Assembly (NCBI GenBank): GCA_000231825.2
Contig: JH720304.1
Location: 888,718 to 952,717 of the forward strand
DNA: 64,000 bases
From: Tetrahymena elliotti 4EA
Lineage: Eukaryota > Ciliophora > Oligohymenophorea > Hymenostomatida > Tetrahymenidae
Reading direction: 5' to 3'
Below the pieces are notes generated by a model. It saw nothing but the letters and a program-made list of their open reading frames with translations, searched no databases and had not been told where the DNA came from. Of this stretch, positions 12,201 to 23,825 are shown piece after piece. The translations under genes and the position numbers were made by a program. The stretch's first letter is position 1. Each line of letters begins with the position of its first letter.

Positions 12201-14552
12201 TATTTGTATTTAAAGAGATCTCTTTATTTGAAATACTTTTTTCTTAAATACCAGGGTTACTTTTATCATTCAATCTAGACTTCATTTACTCATCTTGCTA
12301 GCTTACTTACTCTTAAGAAACCTAAGAGACATTCTTAATTTCTACATCTAAGTGCTGCTAATCTAGTACAGTGCTTGGATTATTTGTTTGTTTCTTTTTT
12401 TCTTACTCCTCCTCCAAATACTTTTTATATATTTCTTCCTTTTTTTTCTTTTCATCCATTTACTATTTTTCCAAATCTTTCAAAGATATTTTTTAGTAAA
12501 GCTTTGGTTTGACAAATAACTACTTATTCCAATCTCTCACTCTAAAGTCATTATAAATCTATTAGTTTATATATGTACTTATGCTAGATGGTAAGTTCTT
12601 CTCTAATTAAAAAATTTAATAAATAATATTCAAGAAATAAGTTTAAAGTTACATTCTTCATCCCAATTTTTATAAAGATTCAATATTTCAACCCAAAATA
12701 CATGTTTAGCTACTACTTCTAAATCACCTTTCTACTCCAAGTAATCTGAGTATCTTTTTTCAAATTCAGCTTATATTTTAGAGCAATATTTTCTCACTTC
12801 GTCAAGCCCTATAAAAATTAGTTGTATTTAAATTAAAAATTGATAAGATCAATCAACTTACCTTTTATATATTTTTAGCAAAACCAATCTGCTGTTTAAA
12901 TGCTAAAATAAGCTTCTTCATAAAGCTAAAGCTCTTCCTAATAAGTTGCTAAATTAATCAGTGATGTAATCATCGTTTTAACACATTTATTAATTGCATC
13001 ATCTGCATCTTTAGATTTATGAAACTCCCATTTTGTTTACCTTAAACGTAGCTCACATTATAAAATTAAAATAGCTTTTTCTATTTTTTCTATGGCTTAA
13101 GGAGTTCTATTAATAATAGTTTTCTTAAAAGCTAAATAAAATTAAGAAATTATATTTACCTTCCTGCTTCAAAATAAATGTTTGCCAAAGATATTTTAAT
13201 TCTAGCAATAGAATTTTAAAGCTCTTCATTATTATTTTATAGAACTTAATCACCTATTCTTTCTGCTTCTTTTAAGAACCAGTAGGCATTCCTAAGTTTA
13301 GAATATTTCTTGTACATGAATGCAGCCCAGTTAAAAAGTTAAATGATATTTATAAAGAATGAATCAAGCTCCAAATGAACTATTTATTTCATTAAAAATT
13401 ATCATCATTTAAAAATTTTTCTTCATCAATATTAAATAACTTTAATTAATATTTTTCATTTTCTTAATGAAGTAATTAAAGTATTCTCTAATATTATCAT
13501 AAAATAATAGTCAAAAATATGTTTACGGTTTAATTTAATATTCTTCAAGCTTAGCATGTATTCTATGTGTTATGATGATATGTATTCATGTCCTTTTAAA
13601 TATTTGTGTTTTAGTTCTCTAAAATTTTATAGATTATACTTTGTGTAAATATCTCTAATAGTCTTTGATTTTTCTTTAGGTAATTTTTCTAATTAGTATT
13701 CGTCTTCTGAAGTGAGAAAACTATTTTCATGATAATCTAAGATATTTGGAGCTGTAGGTTTAGAATTATTATCATTTTTATTCTATTAATCTAAAATTCT
13801 AGTTATATATAAATTTAGATATCTATAAATCTCAAAGACAGATCTTATCCCTCTATCTAAAAAGCTATTGAGCTTTTCTTCATTTTCTTGTTCATTTTCA
13901 AGTATTGACTCTTTTAAAATTTTATTAGCACAAGTAATAAGCCTTCTATTAAACAGAATGCGGTCTGTAACGCTCATAGTTCTTTTTCTCTTCTCATAAA
14001 AAAGGGCCATTAATTCCCATACTCTTCTATATTATCTCTATAATAAACAGTTTTACAAAAAATAGATAATTAAAATGCAATAAGTTATTTCATTTAATTT
14101 AAATAAACGAAGTGATTTCATTAAGTGAATTAATATGTTGATTTTACTTCTACCAACCATTAGTGTGTTTGCTTATGAAATTCTAAATATGGCCAACTCA
14201 ATATCACATTTGTTTTCAATTCATCTTTTGACATACCTTAAGGCTGCACTCTTTAAATTATGTTAATAAATTAATTCGTTTTCTACTGCTTTTATATATA
14301 GCGTCAACGAAAATTTAGTCTAAAACATTTTATTTTCTGAAAATTAATGATGAATTACTTATTTTAAGGACTATTTAATGATTATATCTATCCTAATATA
14401 CTAACTGGATTTTAAGTCTTAGTTTTATCAGCTGTTTCTTCATTATCAGCTAAAAATTTGTTACTAGGCTATTGCTGAGTAAAATTTAATTTTTCATCCC
14501 TAAAAAGAGAAACTTGTTTACTCTTACTTTTAGAATTTCCAAATATTGACAT
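9276..14552 (-). CDS. large multi-exon protein with TPR-like repeats
   Basis: Reconstructed gene with roughly 14 short introns (about 39-110 nt), ATG at 14552-14550 and TGA at 9276-9278; on the order of 1,300 residues. Most junctions are phase-consistent with GTAAAT/GTAAGT...AG sites, for example the first intron at 14251-14358. The N-terminal third is helical. It includes a TPR-like helix pair, SLANIYFEAGRTPQAIEKIE, assembled across an intron near 13140. The middle has an acidic Ser/Asp tract (DLDDSASSDDFFGDIFEGF, near 12030). It is followed by a Lys-rich segment and two short similar motifs, FFQPLEGM and FFQPIHEAI. The C-terminal third is Ser/Asn/Lys-rich. The last junction, near 9440, is uncertain: either a 44-nt GTTGAT intron or a boundary I have mis-set. 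I do not recognise the family; the TPR call is an inference. Confidence 0.6.
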
Positions 14553-15008
14553 TTTTGGATCTGTTTGTAATTAAAAATATTAAAATTTGATAAAAAATAT
14601 TCTTAGTTGAATAATTACTAATAATTTTAAGTTCAATATAATCCAATCATAAACTATATACTTTGAATGAATTTAATTAAATATAAATATGATACTTGTA
14701 TGTATGTAAATAATTATTAATCTGCTCTCCTTATTATAAATATAAAGCTAACTTATTTTAACACATATTCAAGAATTCTTTTTTTTAAGAGTAACTTAAA
14801 ATATTTTTTCATTAAATTATTTTTATCAATTAAAAACAAAATTCAAATAACTGCAATACTCAACCCCGTGATATTGGCCTACTGTAAAACAATGTTATAA
14901 ATAAAATATTTAATTATCAATTCAAGTATACAACATGTATCTAATTTTTATAAGTTTTTAAATTTCGATTGACAATTAAATACATTTTAATATTTGTTAA
15001 GAAATTAT
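14553..15008. other. intergenic spacer
   Basis: About 450 AT-rich bases between the start of the TPR-like gene and the stop of the first cathepsin B gene. Nothing recognisable. Confidence 0.5.
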
Positions 15009-16049
15009 TCAGTATGCTGGTAGAGCAGCTACACATTCTGATTCAATGCCGCATTCATTTGAACCTCTTAAGATTTTAAAAGTTCCCTTATCGCCCCAGC
15101 TCTCATTCCATGAATTAACTATTGTCCAGTAAGGTGTGCCATTTTCAACACCCCAACCTACCATTTTAACAGCATGACCACCTAATTCATCACCTGTAAC
15201 ATGTTGATAAACTCCACTCTTATAGGTTAAGAAATCTTCATAAACTGTAAAAGCAACTTCAATAGGTCCGTTTGTTAGGATTTCAGTCATTATTGCTTAC
15301 TCATTGAATGCAATATTATATGCCTTTGAGCCCTTGTGAAGATCCTTAGGATATGGTGTACTATAAGTGGTATTTGAGTCACAAGAATTAGAGCAAGGAG
15401 GAGTTGGTAATTCTCCAGTACAAGGAGGATAAACATCAGATGTTACATGATGTGCGCAAGGAGCAAGAGAATAAGCTTAACACCAAGAGTTATTTTCATA
15501 TAAATCACCTGTCACTAAACCAGTATTTACATAATAGTCCATAGCAGCATCAGGCCAACCACCATCGCAACCAAATCCACATTCATCGCAGCAAGAAACT
15601 AAGTTTTAAGCTGAAAGTCTAATATCCTAACCAAGATGTATACAATGTCTATCGCTTAATGACTCAGCAGCTCCAAAAGCCCAACATGATCCACAATTTG
15701 ATTAATCTCTAACTTCCCATAAAGATGTGCATTTATCGCCCCATTAAACACGAGAATCAAATTCAGTAGGCAAATCGTTAGCTTATCTATCAACCAATTC
15801 TAATTTAACACCAGATTTTTTATTTAGAATAGCTCCCATATGAGCTCTAACTCCAATAATATCTGAGTTAATCCATTTAACATTTTCACCTGCCTTCCAT
15901 GTTGTTTTTGAATGATTAACTTCTTAAGCAATCTATTTCAATTTATCATGATATTTATGATCCTTGAATCTAAATGTTTCATAAGCAGAGAAACCAACTA
16001 GAGCAGCTATAACAAAACTGACACTAAATAAAATAGTTGTTAATTTCAT
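15009..16049 (-). CDS. cathepsin B-like cysteine protease (downstream tandem copy)
   Basis: Intronless, 346 residues, TGA at 15009-15011. Papain-family (C1A) lysosomal/phagosomal protease. It starts with a hydrophobic signal peptide (residues ~1-21), followed by a propeptide to about residue 92 and a mature domain from [12 protein letters not shown]. The catalytic Cys is in [11 protein letters not shown] (Cys ~122), His in [11 protein letters not shown] and Asn in [10 protein letters not shown]. The cathepsin B occluding loop is present: [16 protein letters not shown] keeps the His-His pair that gives cathepsin B its carboxydipeptidase activity, and the downstream [12 protein letters not shown] cysteines are conserved. 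It lies 729 bases downstream of a paralogue of identical length. Its codons are more AT-rich than those of the paralogue. Confidence 0.95.
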
Positions 16050-16778
16050 CTTTAGATATTTTTTCAATAATTATTTCTTTTATAATTTAAGTAATTATAA
16101 TTATTATTAATTCACTTATCTTGAATTTTTAATGACAAACTTTTTATCATCAAGAAAGAGTATTTAAAAAATAAACTCTGTTTTAAAGATGAGTTTTTGA
16201 AATTCTAACAATTAAAATTACTCATAATTTATTTATTTATTAATTCGATTAGTTATTCCAATCTAATAAAAATCAATATATTTTTATTCTATTTTAAATT
16301 TTTTAAGCTAAATACTCTGGAGAATAATATAATTTAAAGTAATTATTCATAATTTTTGATATTTATTATTTATATTGTGAATGCATAAAGTTGCTTTAGG
16401 TATATTTATTATTTGTTCTATCAAAAAAGTAACAAATTATATATGTGATTTTATAACATAAAATTCAAATCATAGTAAAATTAAAAAATATATTTTTTAT
16501 TTGTCAGTAAATCTTCTCAATACTAAAAATTTTAAGTATACAACCAAAGTTGGGAAAGAATTACTCTCTCCACCTATATCTACAATGATCATGAATAAAG
16601 AATGAAGAATATATTTATTAATAGTATTTTTGAATGAAATATTTACCAATTACTTTTACTAAAACGAATAAGTAAATAACATCATACAAATTACATTTTC
16701 ATTAATAATTTTAGAAATTTAGTTATAAAAAAGATTTTATATTAGCTAATATGTAGGATTATTTTAATTTTTGAATAA
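16050..16778. other. spacer between tandem cathepsin B genes
   Basis: About 730 bases of AT-rich DNA holding the promoter of the downstream copy. No residual coding similarity to the paralogues is visible in it. Confidence 0.5.
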
Positions 16779-17819
16779 TCAGTAAGCAGGAAGAGCAGTA
16801 ACGCAAGAAGATTCAATACCACATTCATTCTTACCTCTCAAGATCTTGAAAGTACCCTTATCACCCCAGCTTTCATTCCAAGAGTTTACAATAGTCCAGT
16901 AAGGAGTACCATTTTCAACACCCCAACCAACCATCTTGACGGCATGACCACCTAATTCATCACCAGTAACGTGTTGATAAACACCACTCTTGTAAGTTAA
17001 GAAATCTTCAAAAACAGTCAAAGCGACTTCAATAGGTCCATTCTTGTAGATTTCAGCCATAATAGCTTTTTCGTCCTTGGGAATACCATAAGCCTTAGAT
17101 CCTCTATGGATATCCTTAGTGTAGGGAATAGGGTGAGTGGAGTTAGAATCACAGCTGTTGATGCAAGGAGGAGTGGGTAATTCACCAGTGCAAGGAGGAT
17201 AAACATCAGATGTAACGTGATGAGCACAGGGAGCGAAGGTATAAGCTTAACACCAAGAGTTGTTACCATATAAATCACCAGTAACCAAACCTGTATTAAC
17301 ATAATAGTCCATAGCAGCTTCGGGCCAGCCGCCATCGCAACCGTCACCACAAGAAGCACAGCAAGTAAGAAGATTTTAACTAGAAAGTCTAATGTCTTCA
17401 CCAAGGTGAATGCAATGTCTATCAGATAAAGATTCAGCAGCACCAAAAGCCCAGCAAGAACCACATGTAGATTAATCTCTAACTTCCCATAAAGAAGAGC
17501 ACTTGTCACCCCATTAAACTCTAGCATCGAATTATTCAGGTAAACCATTTACTTAAGTTTCAACAGTTTCAAGCTTGATGCCAGATTCTTATCCTAACTT
17601 AACACCCATATGAGCCTTAACTCCAGCAATATCAGAATTAGTCCATTTCAAATTTTCACCAGCCTTCCAAGTAGTTTTTAAGCTGTTAACTTTTTCAATG
17701 ATTGTTTTAAGTTTATCATGATATTTTTCTTGTTTATATCTGAAGGCTTCAAAGGCAGCAAAACCAGTGAAGGCAGCAAGTAAAACGGTAGCAGTAATAA
17801 TTAATGCTTAGTGTTTCAT
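16779..17819 (-). CDS. cathepsin B-like cysteine protease (upstream tandem copy)
   Basis: Intronless, 346 residues, exactly as long as its neighbour, with TGA at 16779-16781. Signal peptide [17 protein letters not shown], propeptide, then the mature C1A domain. Active-site Cys is in [11 protein letters not shown], His in [11 protein letters not shown] and Asn in [10 protein letters not shown]. The occluding-loop HH is in [10 protein letters not shown]. The C-terminal ~95 residues differ from the paralogue at only a few positions, whereas the propeptides differ much more. This copy uses more C- and G-ending codons (TTC, GCC, ACC, CTC), which in Tetrahymena usually marks a highly expressed gene. 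The frame stays open upstream to an ATG at 18050, but that extension is AT-rich with random-looking hydrophobic content. The start chosen at 17819 matches the paralogue and places the signal peptide at the N-terminus. Confidence 0.95.
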
Positions 17820-18715
17820 TTTTATCAATTCTTTTTTAATTTGAAAATCTTTAATATTTTTAATAAATATTATTCTGCGTACTTTAGATTTTCCTATAAA
17901 TATATACACAAAAAATAAAGAGACAACTAAAAAAAAAGCAAAAATAAGAAAATTCAATCCTAATCTTAATTGTTCATTATATTTTCTTTTATTAATTAAA
18001 ACATAATTATATTTTATTTTCTTTAATATTATAAATTCAATGGCAAACATATTTTTTATTTATTAACTTACCTATTAAGTAGAAATAATATTTTAAAAAC
18101 TCTATTTAATTTAACGTATTAATTTAGTTGATAAATTTAATATTTTGCTCAAAAATTAAGCTTAAGTCATTAAATTTTCAAGTAAATTATTGTAAAAAAT
18201 TAAAGTAACATTCAATTTCAAATACATGAGAAATTTCTTTTATCTATACTATTTATTTAGTACCTATTGTATTTAAAACTCAGTAAAGAATTGACTCCAA
18301 TAATTAAGTGTTTATACAATAATAATTCAATTTAAAAAAATTATTTTTGTTTTGGATTTTACTGAATTGGTTACTGACTAATAAGTATTTATTTTTATCA
18401 AAAAGAAACTTAAAGAGAATTAATGACAGCAAATATTTCTAATTAAAAATTTTAATTTTCCATTAAAAATAAATTAAATTCAATCAAATCATTATTTTTG
18501 TTTATTATAGAAGGAAATAATAATATGTGTTACTCATCTTTGAAATACAATAAAATAATTTGTTAAAAACTTATTGGTAATTTAAAACAGAAAATAATTG
18601 AATTAAAACTTTTTTATATGTCCAAAAAAGATGAAAAAGGTAAAATCTTTAAATTTTTGATCTAAAAAAATATCTTAAAATGAATACAATTTATATTACA
18701 TAGAAAATACTCTTA
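17820..18715. other. intergenic spacer
   Basis: AT-rich spacer upstream of the cathepsin B pair and downstream of the coiled-coil gene. It includes the open but non-coding-looking extension 17820-18050. Nothing else supported. Confidence 0.5.
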
Positions 18716-20086
18716 TCATCTTTTTAATTCGTCTAATAGCATATTATTTCCTTATTCAAAATCATTAGCTTAGTTGGATTGCTTATTAACTGGGACTTTT
18801 TTAGTAGAACTCTCTTTGTATTATTAGGACTTGCTCTTGGATGTTGGTGGATTAGAGGTGTTATTATTATTATTAAATATTAATGTGTAAAGGTATTTTT
18901 TAATTTCTTCCTTAGATAAGAATTCCTCCAAGATTTATCTTTTATTAAATTCATTGAAATCGAGCTCAGAAATAGTTGTAAAATCAAGAGTAGAATCTGC
19001 AGTCTTGAAACCTGAAGGGTTAGTAACATCTTAGTTACTAGGTTGATCTTTATTTTTTACGTAAGGTAGCTTATTAGCCTAGGTTTATTATAATTTCTTT
19101 TACTTTACAGAAAGAACACACTCCATAAATATCTTTTCAAACTCTGTTTCTTAAAAGCATGGATCATTTAAAAATTCTGTGAGTTTTTCATTTATATCTT
19201 TTTGTCTTTTGAGCTCTTATTTTGCTTTTTCCAAGTCTGTTTGGTCTATATTACCACCTGGTTTCATAATTTACTTTTTGCTGTATGGAGAGACATATTT
19301 TCCAACTCCTTATATTTTGCTAGCATTAAAAAGCGTATTATTTTAAAGCATTGTACTACCTTATAATTATTACTATTACTACTATTCATTAATCATTATA
19401 CTTGTTTAGTTATTTGCTTGTAATGAAACATTATTATTGTTATTGTTTAAATTATTTTGATTGACTGACATGTTCTAAGACTGTCTTGCATTTTGCTGAT
19501 CTTATTCTCCATACAACTTTTGCTTAGGAGGCAGAGATAAAACATCTTCCAAATTATCGAGTTTTGCATTAGGATCAAATTTATTTATCTCTTCTTTAAG
19601 TTATTCTAATTCATTTGAAAGCTTTTGATTGTGTCTATCTGCAAAAACTATCTGCTCATTTAAAAAATTAATTTCTGCTTCTAAGTCTTTAGTTGTGTTA
19701 ACAACCTTAGTGAGAGTATTTTTAAATTCTTTACATTAATTTGAAAAATATATACTAGTTTCTAAAAATTTTTAGCGCTCTCTTTAAAGCTTTTCCTTTT
19801 TTTCAATCTTTCTCTTGTTCAATTCTTATTCACTTGTGCATTCTTGCAATTCCCTTAAACGTTTTTGAGCTTTTGTCATTTCTCTCTTATACATGTTGCA
19901 TAAATCATCTTCTTTCTTCTTAAATAAACCAATCAATTTTTGATTTAACTCTTCAATATTTGTGTGAATATCATCATAAAATTTCTCTATATCTTGCTTA
20001 AATCCACTTGTAGGGATGTTGTAGCCTTCATGTGCAAGACTGACTTTTTTTAATCCCTCTTCAATTTCAGAATCACTCATACTCAT
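18716..20086 (-). CDS. coiled-coil protein, function unknown
   Basis: Intronless, 456 residues, ATG at 20086 and TGA at 18716-18718. Residues ~1-190 have heptad-like, charged, Leu-spaced sequence (for example KKEDDLCNMYKREMTKAQKR and NFLNEQIVFADRHNQKLSNE), which should form a long coiled coil. A Gln/Asn tract follows (about residues 235-265, encoded largely by TAA/TAG/AAT runs near 19320-19440). After it comes a second helical segment rich in Lys/Glu (residues ~275-370), and the tail is low complexity, Asn/Ser/Lys-rich. No catalytic domain or membrane segment is visible. It could be a cytoskeletal or basal-body structural protein, but nothing in the sequence proves that. Confidence 0.75.
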
Positions 20087-21240
20087 TTCTACTAAAGTTT
20101 AAAAATGCTAATATATTCTTCTTAATTTATCAATTATTCTTAGTCAAAAAGCTATAGTTTTTATTTGTTTGGTATATTAAACAGATTATTAATTATAATA
20201 GTTTCCTTTTTTAATAAAAAATTAATAATTGCAAACATAAATTTTATATTGGTTTTACTTTTACAAACATCAAAAATTAATTCATTTCCTTTTCTAAAAT
20301 AAACAAAAATTAAATTGAAATAAAATTATTTTTGTGAAAATTATTATTTTGAAAGACTAGAACAAAAATTTCAATTTAATAAAATTAGATCTTAGTTTAG
20401 TTTTAATTAATTAATATTAATAAAGATGTAAATATTTAAGAAAGAAAGTTTAATCTATTACTGATGAAAATTTTGCTCAATGAAAATTTAGAAAGTAATT
20501 TCATTAATTAAATATAAACTTTAATTTAATAAATTTATACAAAAATAAGGGGTGTATCAGGTTTTATTGATTTTTTTTTCAAAATAACAAAAGATTAAAA
20601 TGCTATTTAAATTTAATTTGGCTTAAATAAAATAAAAATTTTACCTTTTTTCTCAACAATTTAGAAAAAAATAACTAAAATAAAAAAATTAATGTCAAAA
20701 TTAAAAAATTCAAATAGAAAATTATTAAAATTAATAAAAAAGTTTTTAAAACTATTCTTCACCTTAGACATATTTCGTTATTCATTAGTTTAATTTATTT
20801 ATTTAAAAATAAAGAGAAGATGATCTGTTATCAAAAATTTAATTTTTTGATAATTTAAAAAGTGAAAATTTTCAAACTGTTTGTAGAATTTATGATCAAG
20901 GAAAAAATATTTTTAATAAAATAAAAGGGCATTGAAGAATAATTTTAAAATTTTATTTTAGATTTACTATTTCATTAAAAATTTTCATATTTTTTGGTCC
21001 ACTCATTTTAAAAAAATAAATTTTAAACACTTTATTTATTTATTTTAATTAAAAAGGAAAATCATTAAACTTTAGAAATATTTTGATTAATAAGTAAGAA
21101 AAATATGAATGTAGGTTTTGATTAAAACTTAAAGATTAATATATAGAGATAATTTTATTGATAGATTTATATAATATTATATAGTTTTTGTTTTTTTAAT
21201 TAAGTTTAAGATGTTTAGTTATTAGTGTTTGTTTACATTT
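20087..21240. other. intergenic spacer
   Basis: About 1.15 kb of extremely AT-rich DNA with long A and T runs. I see no gene or structured element. Confidence 0.5.
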
Positions 21241-22119
21241 TCAATGGTGAGTTCTATAAATAAAATAATATTTAACATTATTATTTTGTTTTTAGATATC
21301 TTTTACAAATATTTTTCTTGGAAACTAAACATCTTAATCTTTTTCTTATTAGTCATATGAAGTTATTTTTGATAAATTGTTTTCAACATCATATTCATCT
21401 TTTGACTTTGGTGATTCTACCTCTGGAAATTATTCATCTTTAAAAAAATCAAAATCAAGTTTTCTTCTTGCATTAATATTGTATGACTATTTTTCTACAT
21501 TCGAAAATTAATTTTCAACTTAAGTCTTTTTATTAGACTCACTAAATGTAATTTCTTTTAAAAGAGTTTTGTATGACTAAAGTTATCCATTATTCTAGTA
21601 TTTTTTCATTTGTGATTTTACTTTAGAGCAGCTTTTAGTACATGATCTCTCAATTTACTTTTAAGCAAATAATACATGTAGAGGTACTGTGTTGAATACT
21701 GAGGTAGTGATAACAGAATCTAGATTTTCTTTGTTTTAGTTATGATTCTCATCTTTAAATAGATTTGATTTTAGTTAATTATCAAGTAATTATTTTGTCA
21801 TGTAATCAGGGTGTATCATGCTATCTACTTCTCCTCTTAACCTATCAAGACTAGTTCCAAGCTTACCTAAAATGTTACGTATTCCTTTAATTTTATCATC
21901 AACATCTTGCTGTATTTTACTTTAAAAATCAACATCTCTTTGTTTAAATTAATCCAAATCATTTGGATGAAAACTTTCTATATCAAAAATGAATTTATTA
22001 TCACTATCTCCACAAAAGGAAACACAATCTGGAGACACTTTACTTGTTTTTTATTTTTCCTTGGGTTGGAATTTAGGAGGTGTATTAAAAATAGAGTTAT
22101 CTTCTACAAAAGAAAACAT
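21241..22119 (-). CDS. hypothetical protein with a short coiled-coil segment
   Basis: Intronless, 292 residues, ATG at 22119 and TGA at 21241-21243. Not recognised. The N-terminus (MFSFVEDNSIFNTPPKFQP) is followed by an acidic stretch. A helical, possibly coiled-coil segment lies near residues 75-110 (DDKIKGIRNILGKLGTSLDR), and a Ser/Lys/Gln-rich C-terminal half follows. One cluster of cysteines (RSCTKSCSK) occurs around residue 165. The open frame continues upstream of the ATG through Gln-rich, AT-rich sequence with no earlier ATG in the part I read, so the start could be wrong only if there is an upstream exon. The last ~20 residues are AT-rich and may be a weakly conserved tail. Confidence 0.6.
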
Positions 22120-22743
22120 ATTTCCTTATTGCTATTAGTTATTATTAAATTTCTTTTGGTCTTATATTTATTGTGGATATTATTAAATTTTATGTTTCTT
22201 TTATTATTATAAAAATTATTATGAATCTTTTAATTTGCGCAAAATTTCAAAGCTAATTTTTAAAAATCGAAAAAGAAATTTACTTTCAAGTTTTTAACTG
22301 AAAAATCTATCTTGCTAAGAATGAAAGGATTGCTTTTTCAAGTATTTTGTTTTGCTTATTCTTATTTCAAAATTTATATCTTATGTAAATAAATTTATTC
22401 ATAAAAACCAATATTTTATTTCTTAATATCGAAATATCAGAACAAAAAAGATTTTATGAATTAATTTAACAAAAATATTTTAATCAATTTTTCTATCAAA
22501 TATTTTGATTGTAATTATTAAAAATAAGAAATAGTAATTTGATTTATATTTTTACTTAAAATATGACAGATTTTTTATCAAATATATTCAAGTATTTTAC
22601 AAATTTAAAACAATTAATAATTATAATAAATTTTAAGTATTTTTTTTTAATTATTTATTTTATCTAACAAAAAAATTTTCAATTTACTTCTTATTATAAT
22701 TTTATTATTTAATAAAGGAAATAGATTTGCTTATATATATATA

Positions 22744-22784
22744 TATGTAGTACCCTAAGGTACTGTCTTTTTCAAGACTACATA
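22744..22784. other. compact three-way-junction inverted repeats next to a TA run
   Basis: An outer 5-bp stem (TATGT at 22744-22748 with ACATA at 22780-22784) encloses two adjacent perfect hairpins. The first is AGTACC/GGTACT (22749-22754 with 22759-22764, loop CTAA). The second is GTCTT/AAGAC (22765-22769 with 22774-22778, loop TTTC). It is preceded by a (TA)n run. Function unknown: it could be a small structured RNA, a cruciform or a processing signal. Confidence 0.5.
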
Positions 22785-23565
22785 CACGAATAATAACAAG
22801 TTAACTAAAAATTAAAAAATTTGAGTAGAGTTTCTTTAATTATTTTGTTTATACAACAAAATCTATTTAAATAAAATATTTTTTTTTTATTTAAAATTTA
22901 TTTTTGATCTATTTTTTTTAATTGATTTAAAAAATTGAAGCATCTGATAAAATTCTACTTTGACAAAAAATTTATTATATTTTAGTTTAATCTACTTGAT
23001 TTAATTAATTAGACTATCATGGAGAAAAATTATAAAACTTGAAGAATTTCTTTTAGAGGTGTGATTACAGAATTGTTCACCTGAAATAAAATAATTATGG
23101 GAAAATTTAAATAGCTTTTAGTAACTAAAATAAATATTTAGATGAATGGTACAAATTTGACTTAATTTTTACATAATTTTTTTATTTAATTAATTACTAT
23201 TTTTAAACAAGGATTTATAGCCATTAAATTCAATGGATTTATTAATTGATTGCTTTGATTTTTGTTTAGAGCTAACATTTAATTATTGATTAGATTTTCA
23301 CACTCAATACAAAGAAAAATATTTTTGTAAAAAGGTACAAAGAAAATTTCTAAAATCTAGTATTATTAATATTTAAATTTTACAGAATTTGTAAAGTAAT
23401 ACTTGCTTATTGCATGGAGATATTTTAATAAAAATAAAAGATATAATCAGCTGTTGGAGTTAATTATAATTTTCTTTTAATTAATGCTAATGTGTGCACA
23501 AAACAATAGATCTTATGGATACATCTCTTACTTGAATAAATAAAAACTTAATTTTGCATAGATGA

Positions 23566-23667
23566 TTTACAGCGAGATTTTGAATTTAGGTAAGATACCT
23601 CAAAAATTGTAAATTTATTAATGATTGAGTATAAGCACTCTCTTTTTACAAGAGCTCGATCTTGTAA
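23566..23667. other. hairpin cluster, possible structured RNA or 5' UTR element
   Basis: The first hairpin is composite: TTTACA/TGTAAA (23566-23571 with 23608-23613), TTTTG/CAAAA (23578-23582 with 23601-23605) and AGGTA/TACCT (23588-23592 with 23596-23600). It has an asymmetric internal loop and a 3-nt apical loop. A second perfect 8-bp hairpin TTACAAGA/TCTTGTAA lies at 23646-23653 and 23660-23667 with a 6-nt loop. The two-hairpin arrangement lies 160-260 bases before the STPGR start codon. I cannot assign it to a known RNA family. Confidence 0.45.
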
Positions 23668-23825
23668 TTTGCAAATAAATAATATAAAAAAAATTAATTA
23701 TAAATCATCAATATCAAAAATATTAATAAGCTTGTAAAATTTCATTGCATCGTCACTGGAAATAAACAAAAAAACAATCAAAATAAATAAATAAACTAAC
23801 AAAAAAACAAGCAAAGAAGAAAATA

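Larger units (their letters stand above)
22120..23825. other. long spacer with structured elements, divergent promoter region
   Basis: About 1.7 kb between a minus-strand and a plus-strand start codon, so it must contain both promoters. Two sets of strong inverted repeats stand out against the AT-rich background and are listed separately. The last ~70 bases before the STPGR start are a purine/AAC-rich leader (repeats such as aacaaaaaaacaagcaaag). Confidence 0.5.

Noticed and set aside
17018..17548. 176-codon minus-strand open frame ([11 protein letters not shown]...)
   Set aside because: Out-of-frame shadow of the cathepsin B gene.
17820..18050. N-terminal extension of the upstream cathepsin B to an ATG at 18050
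   Set aside because: The downstream paralogue has no such extension, lengths match exactly without it, and the signal peptide should be N-terminal.
22744..22784. Considered as a tRNA gene
   Set aside because: No A or B box, no acceptor stem of 7 bp or T-loop; only three short stems.
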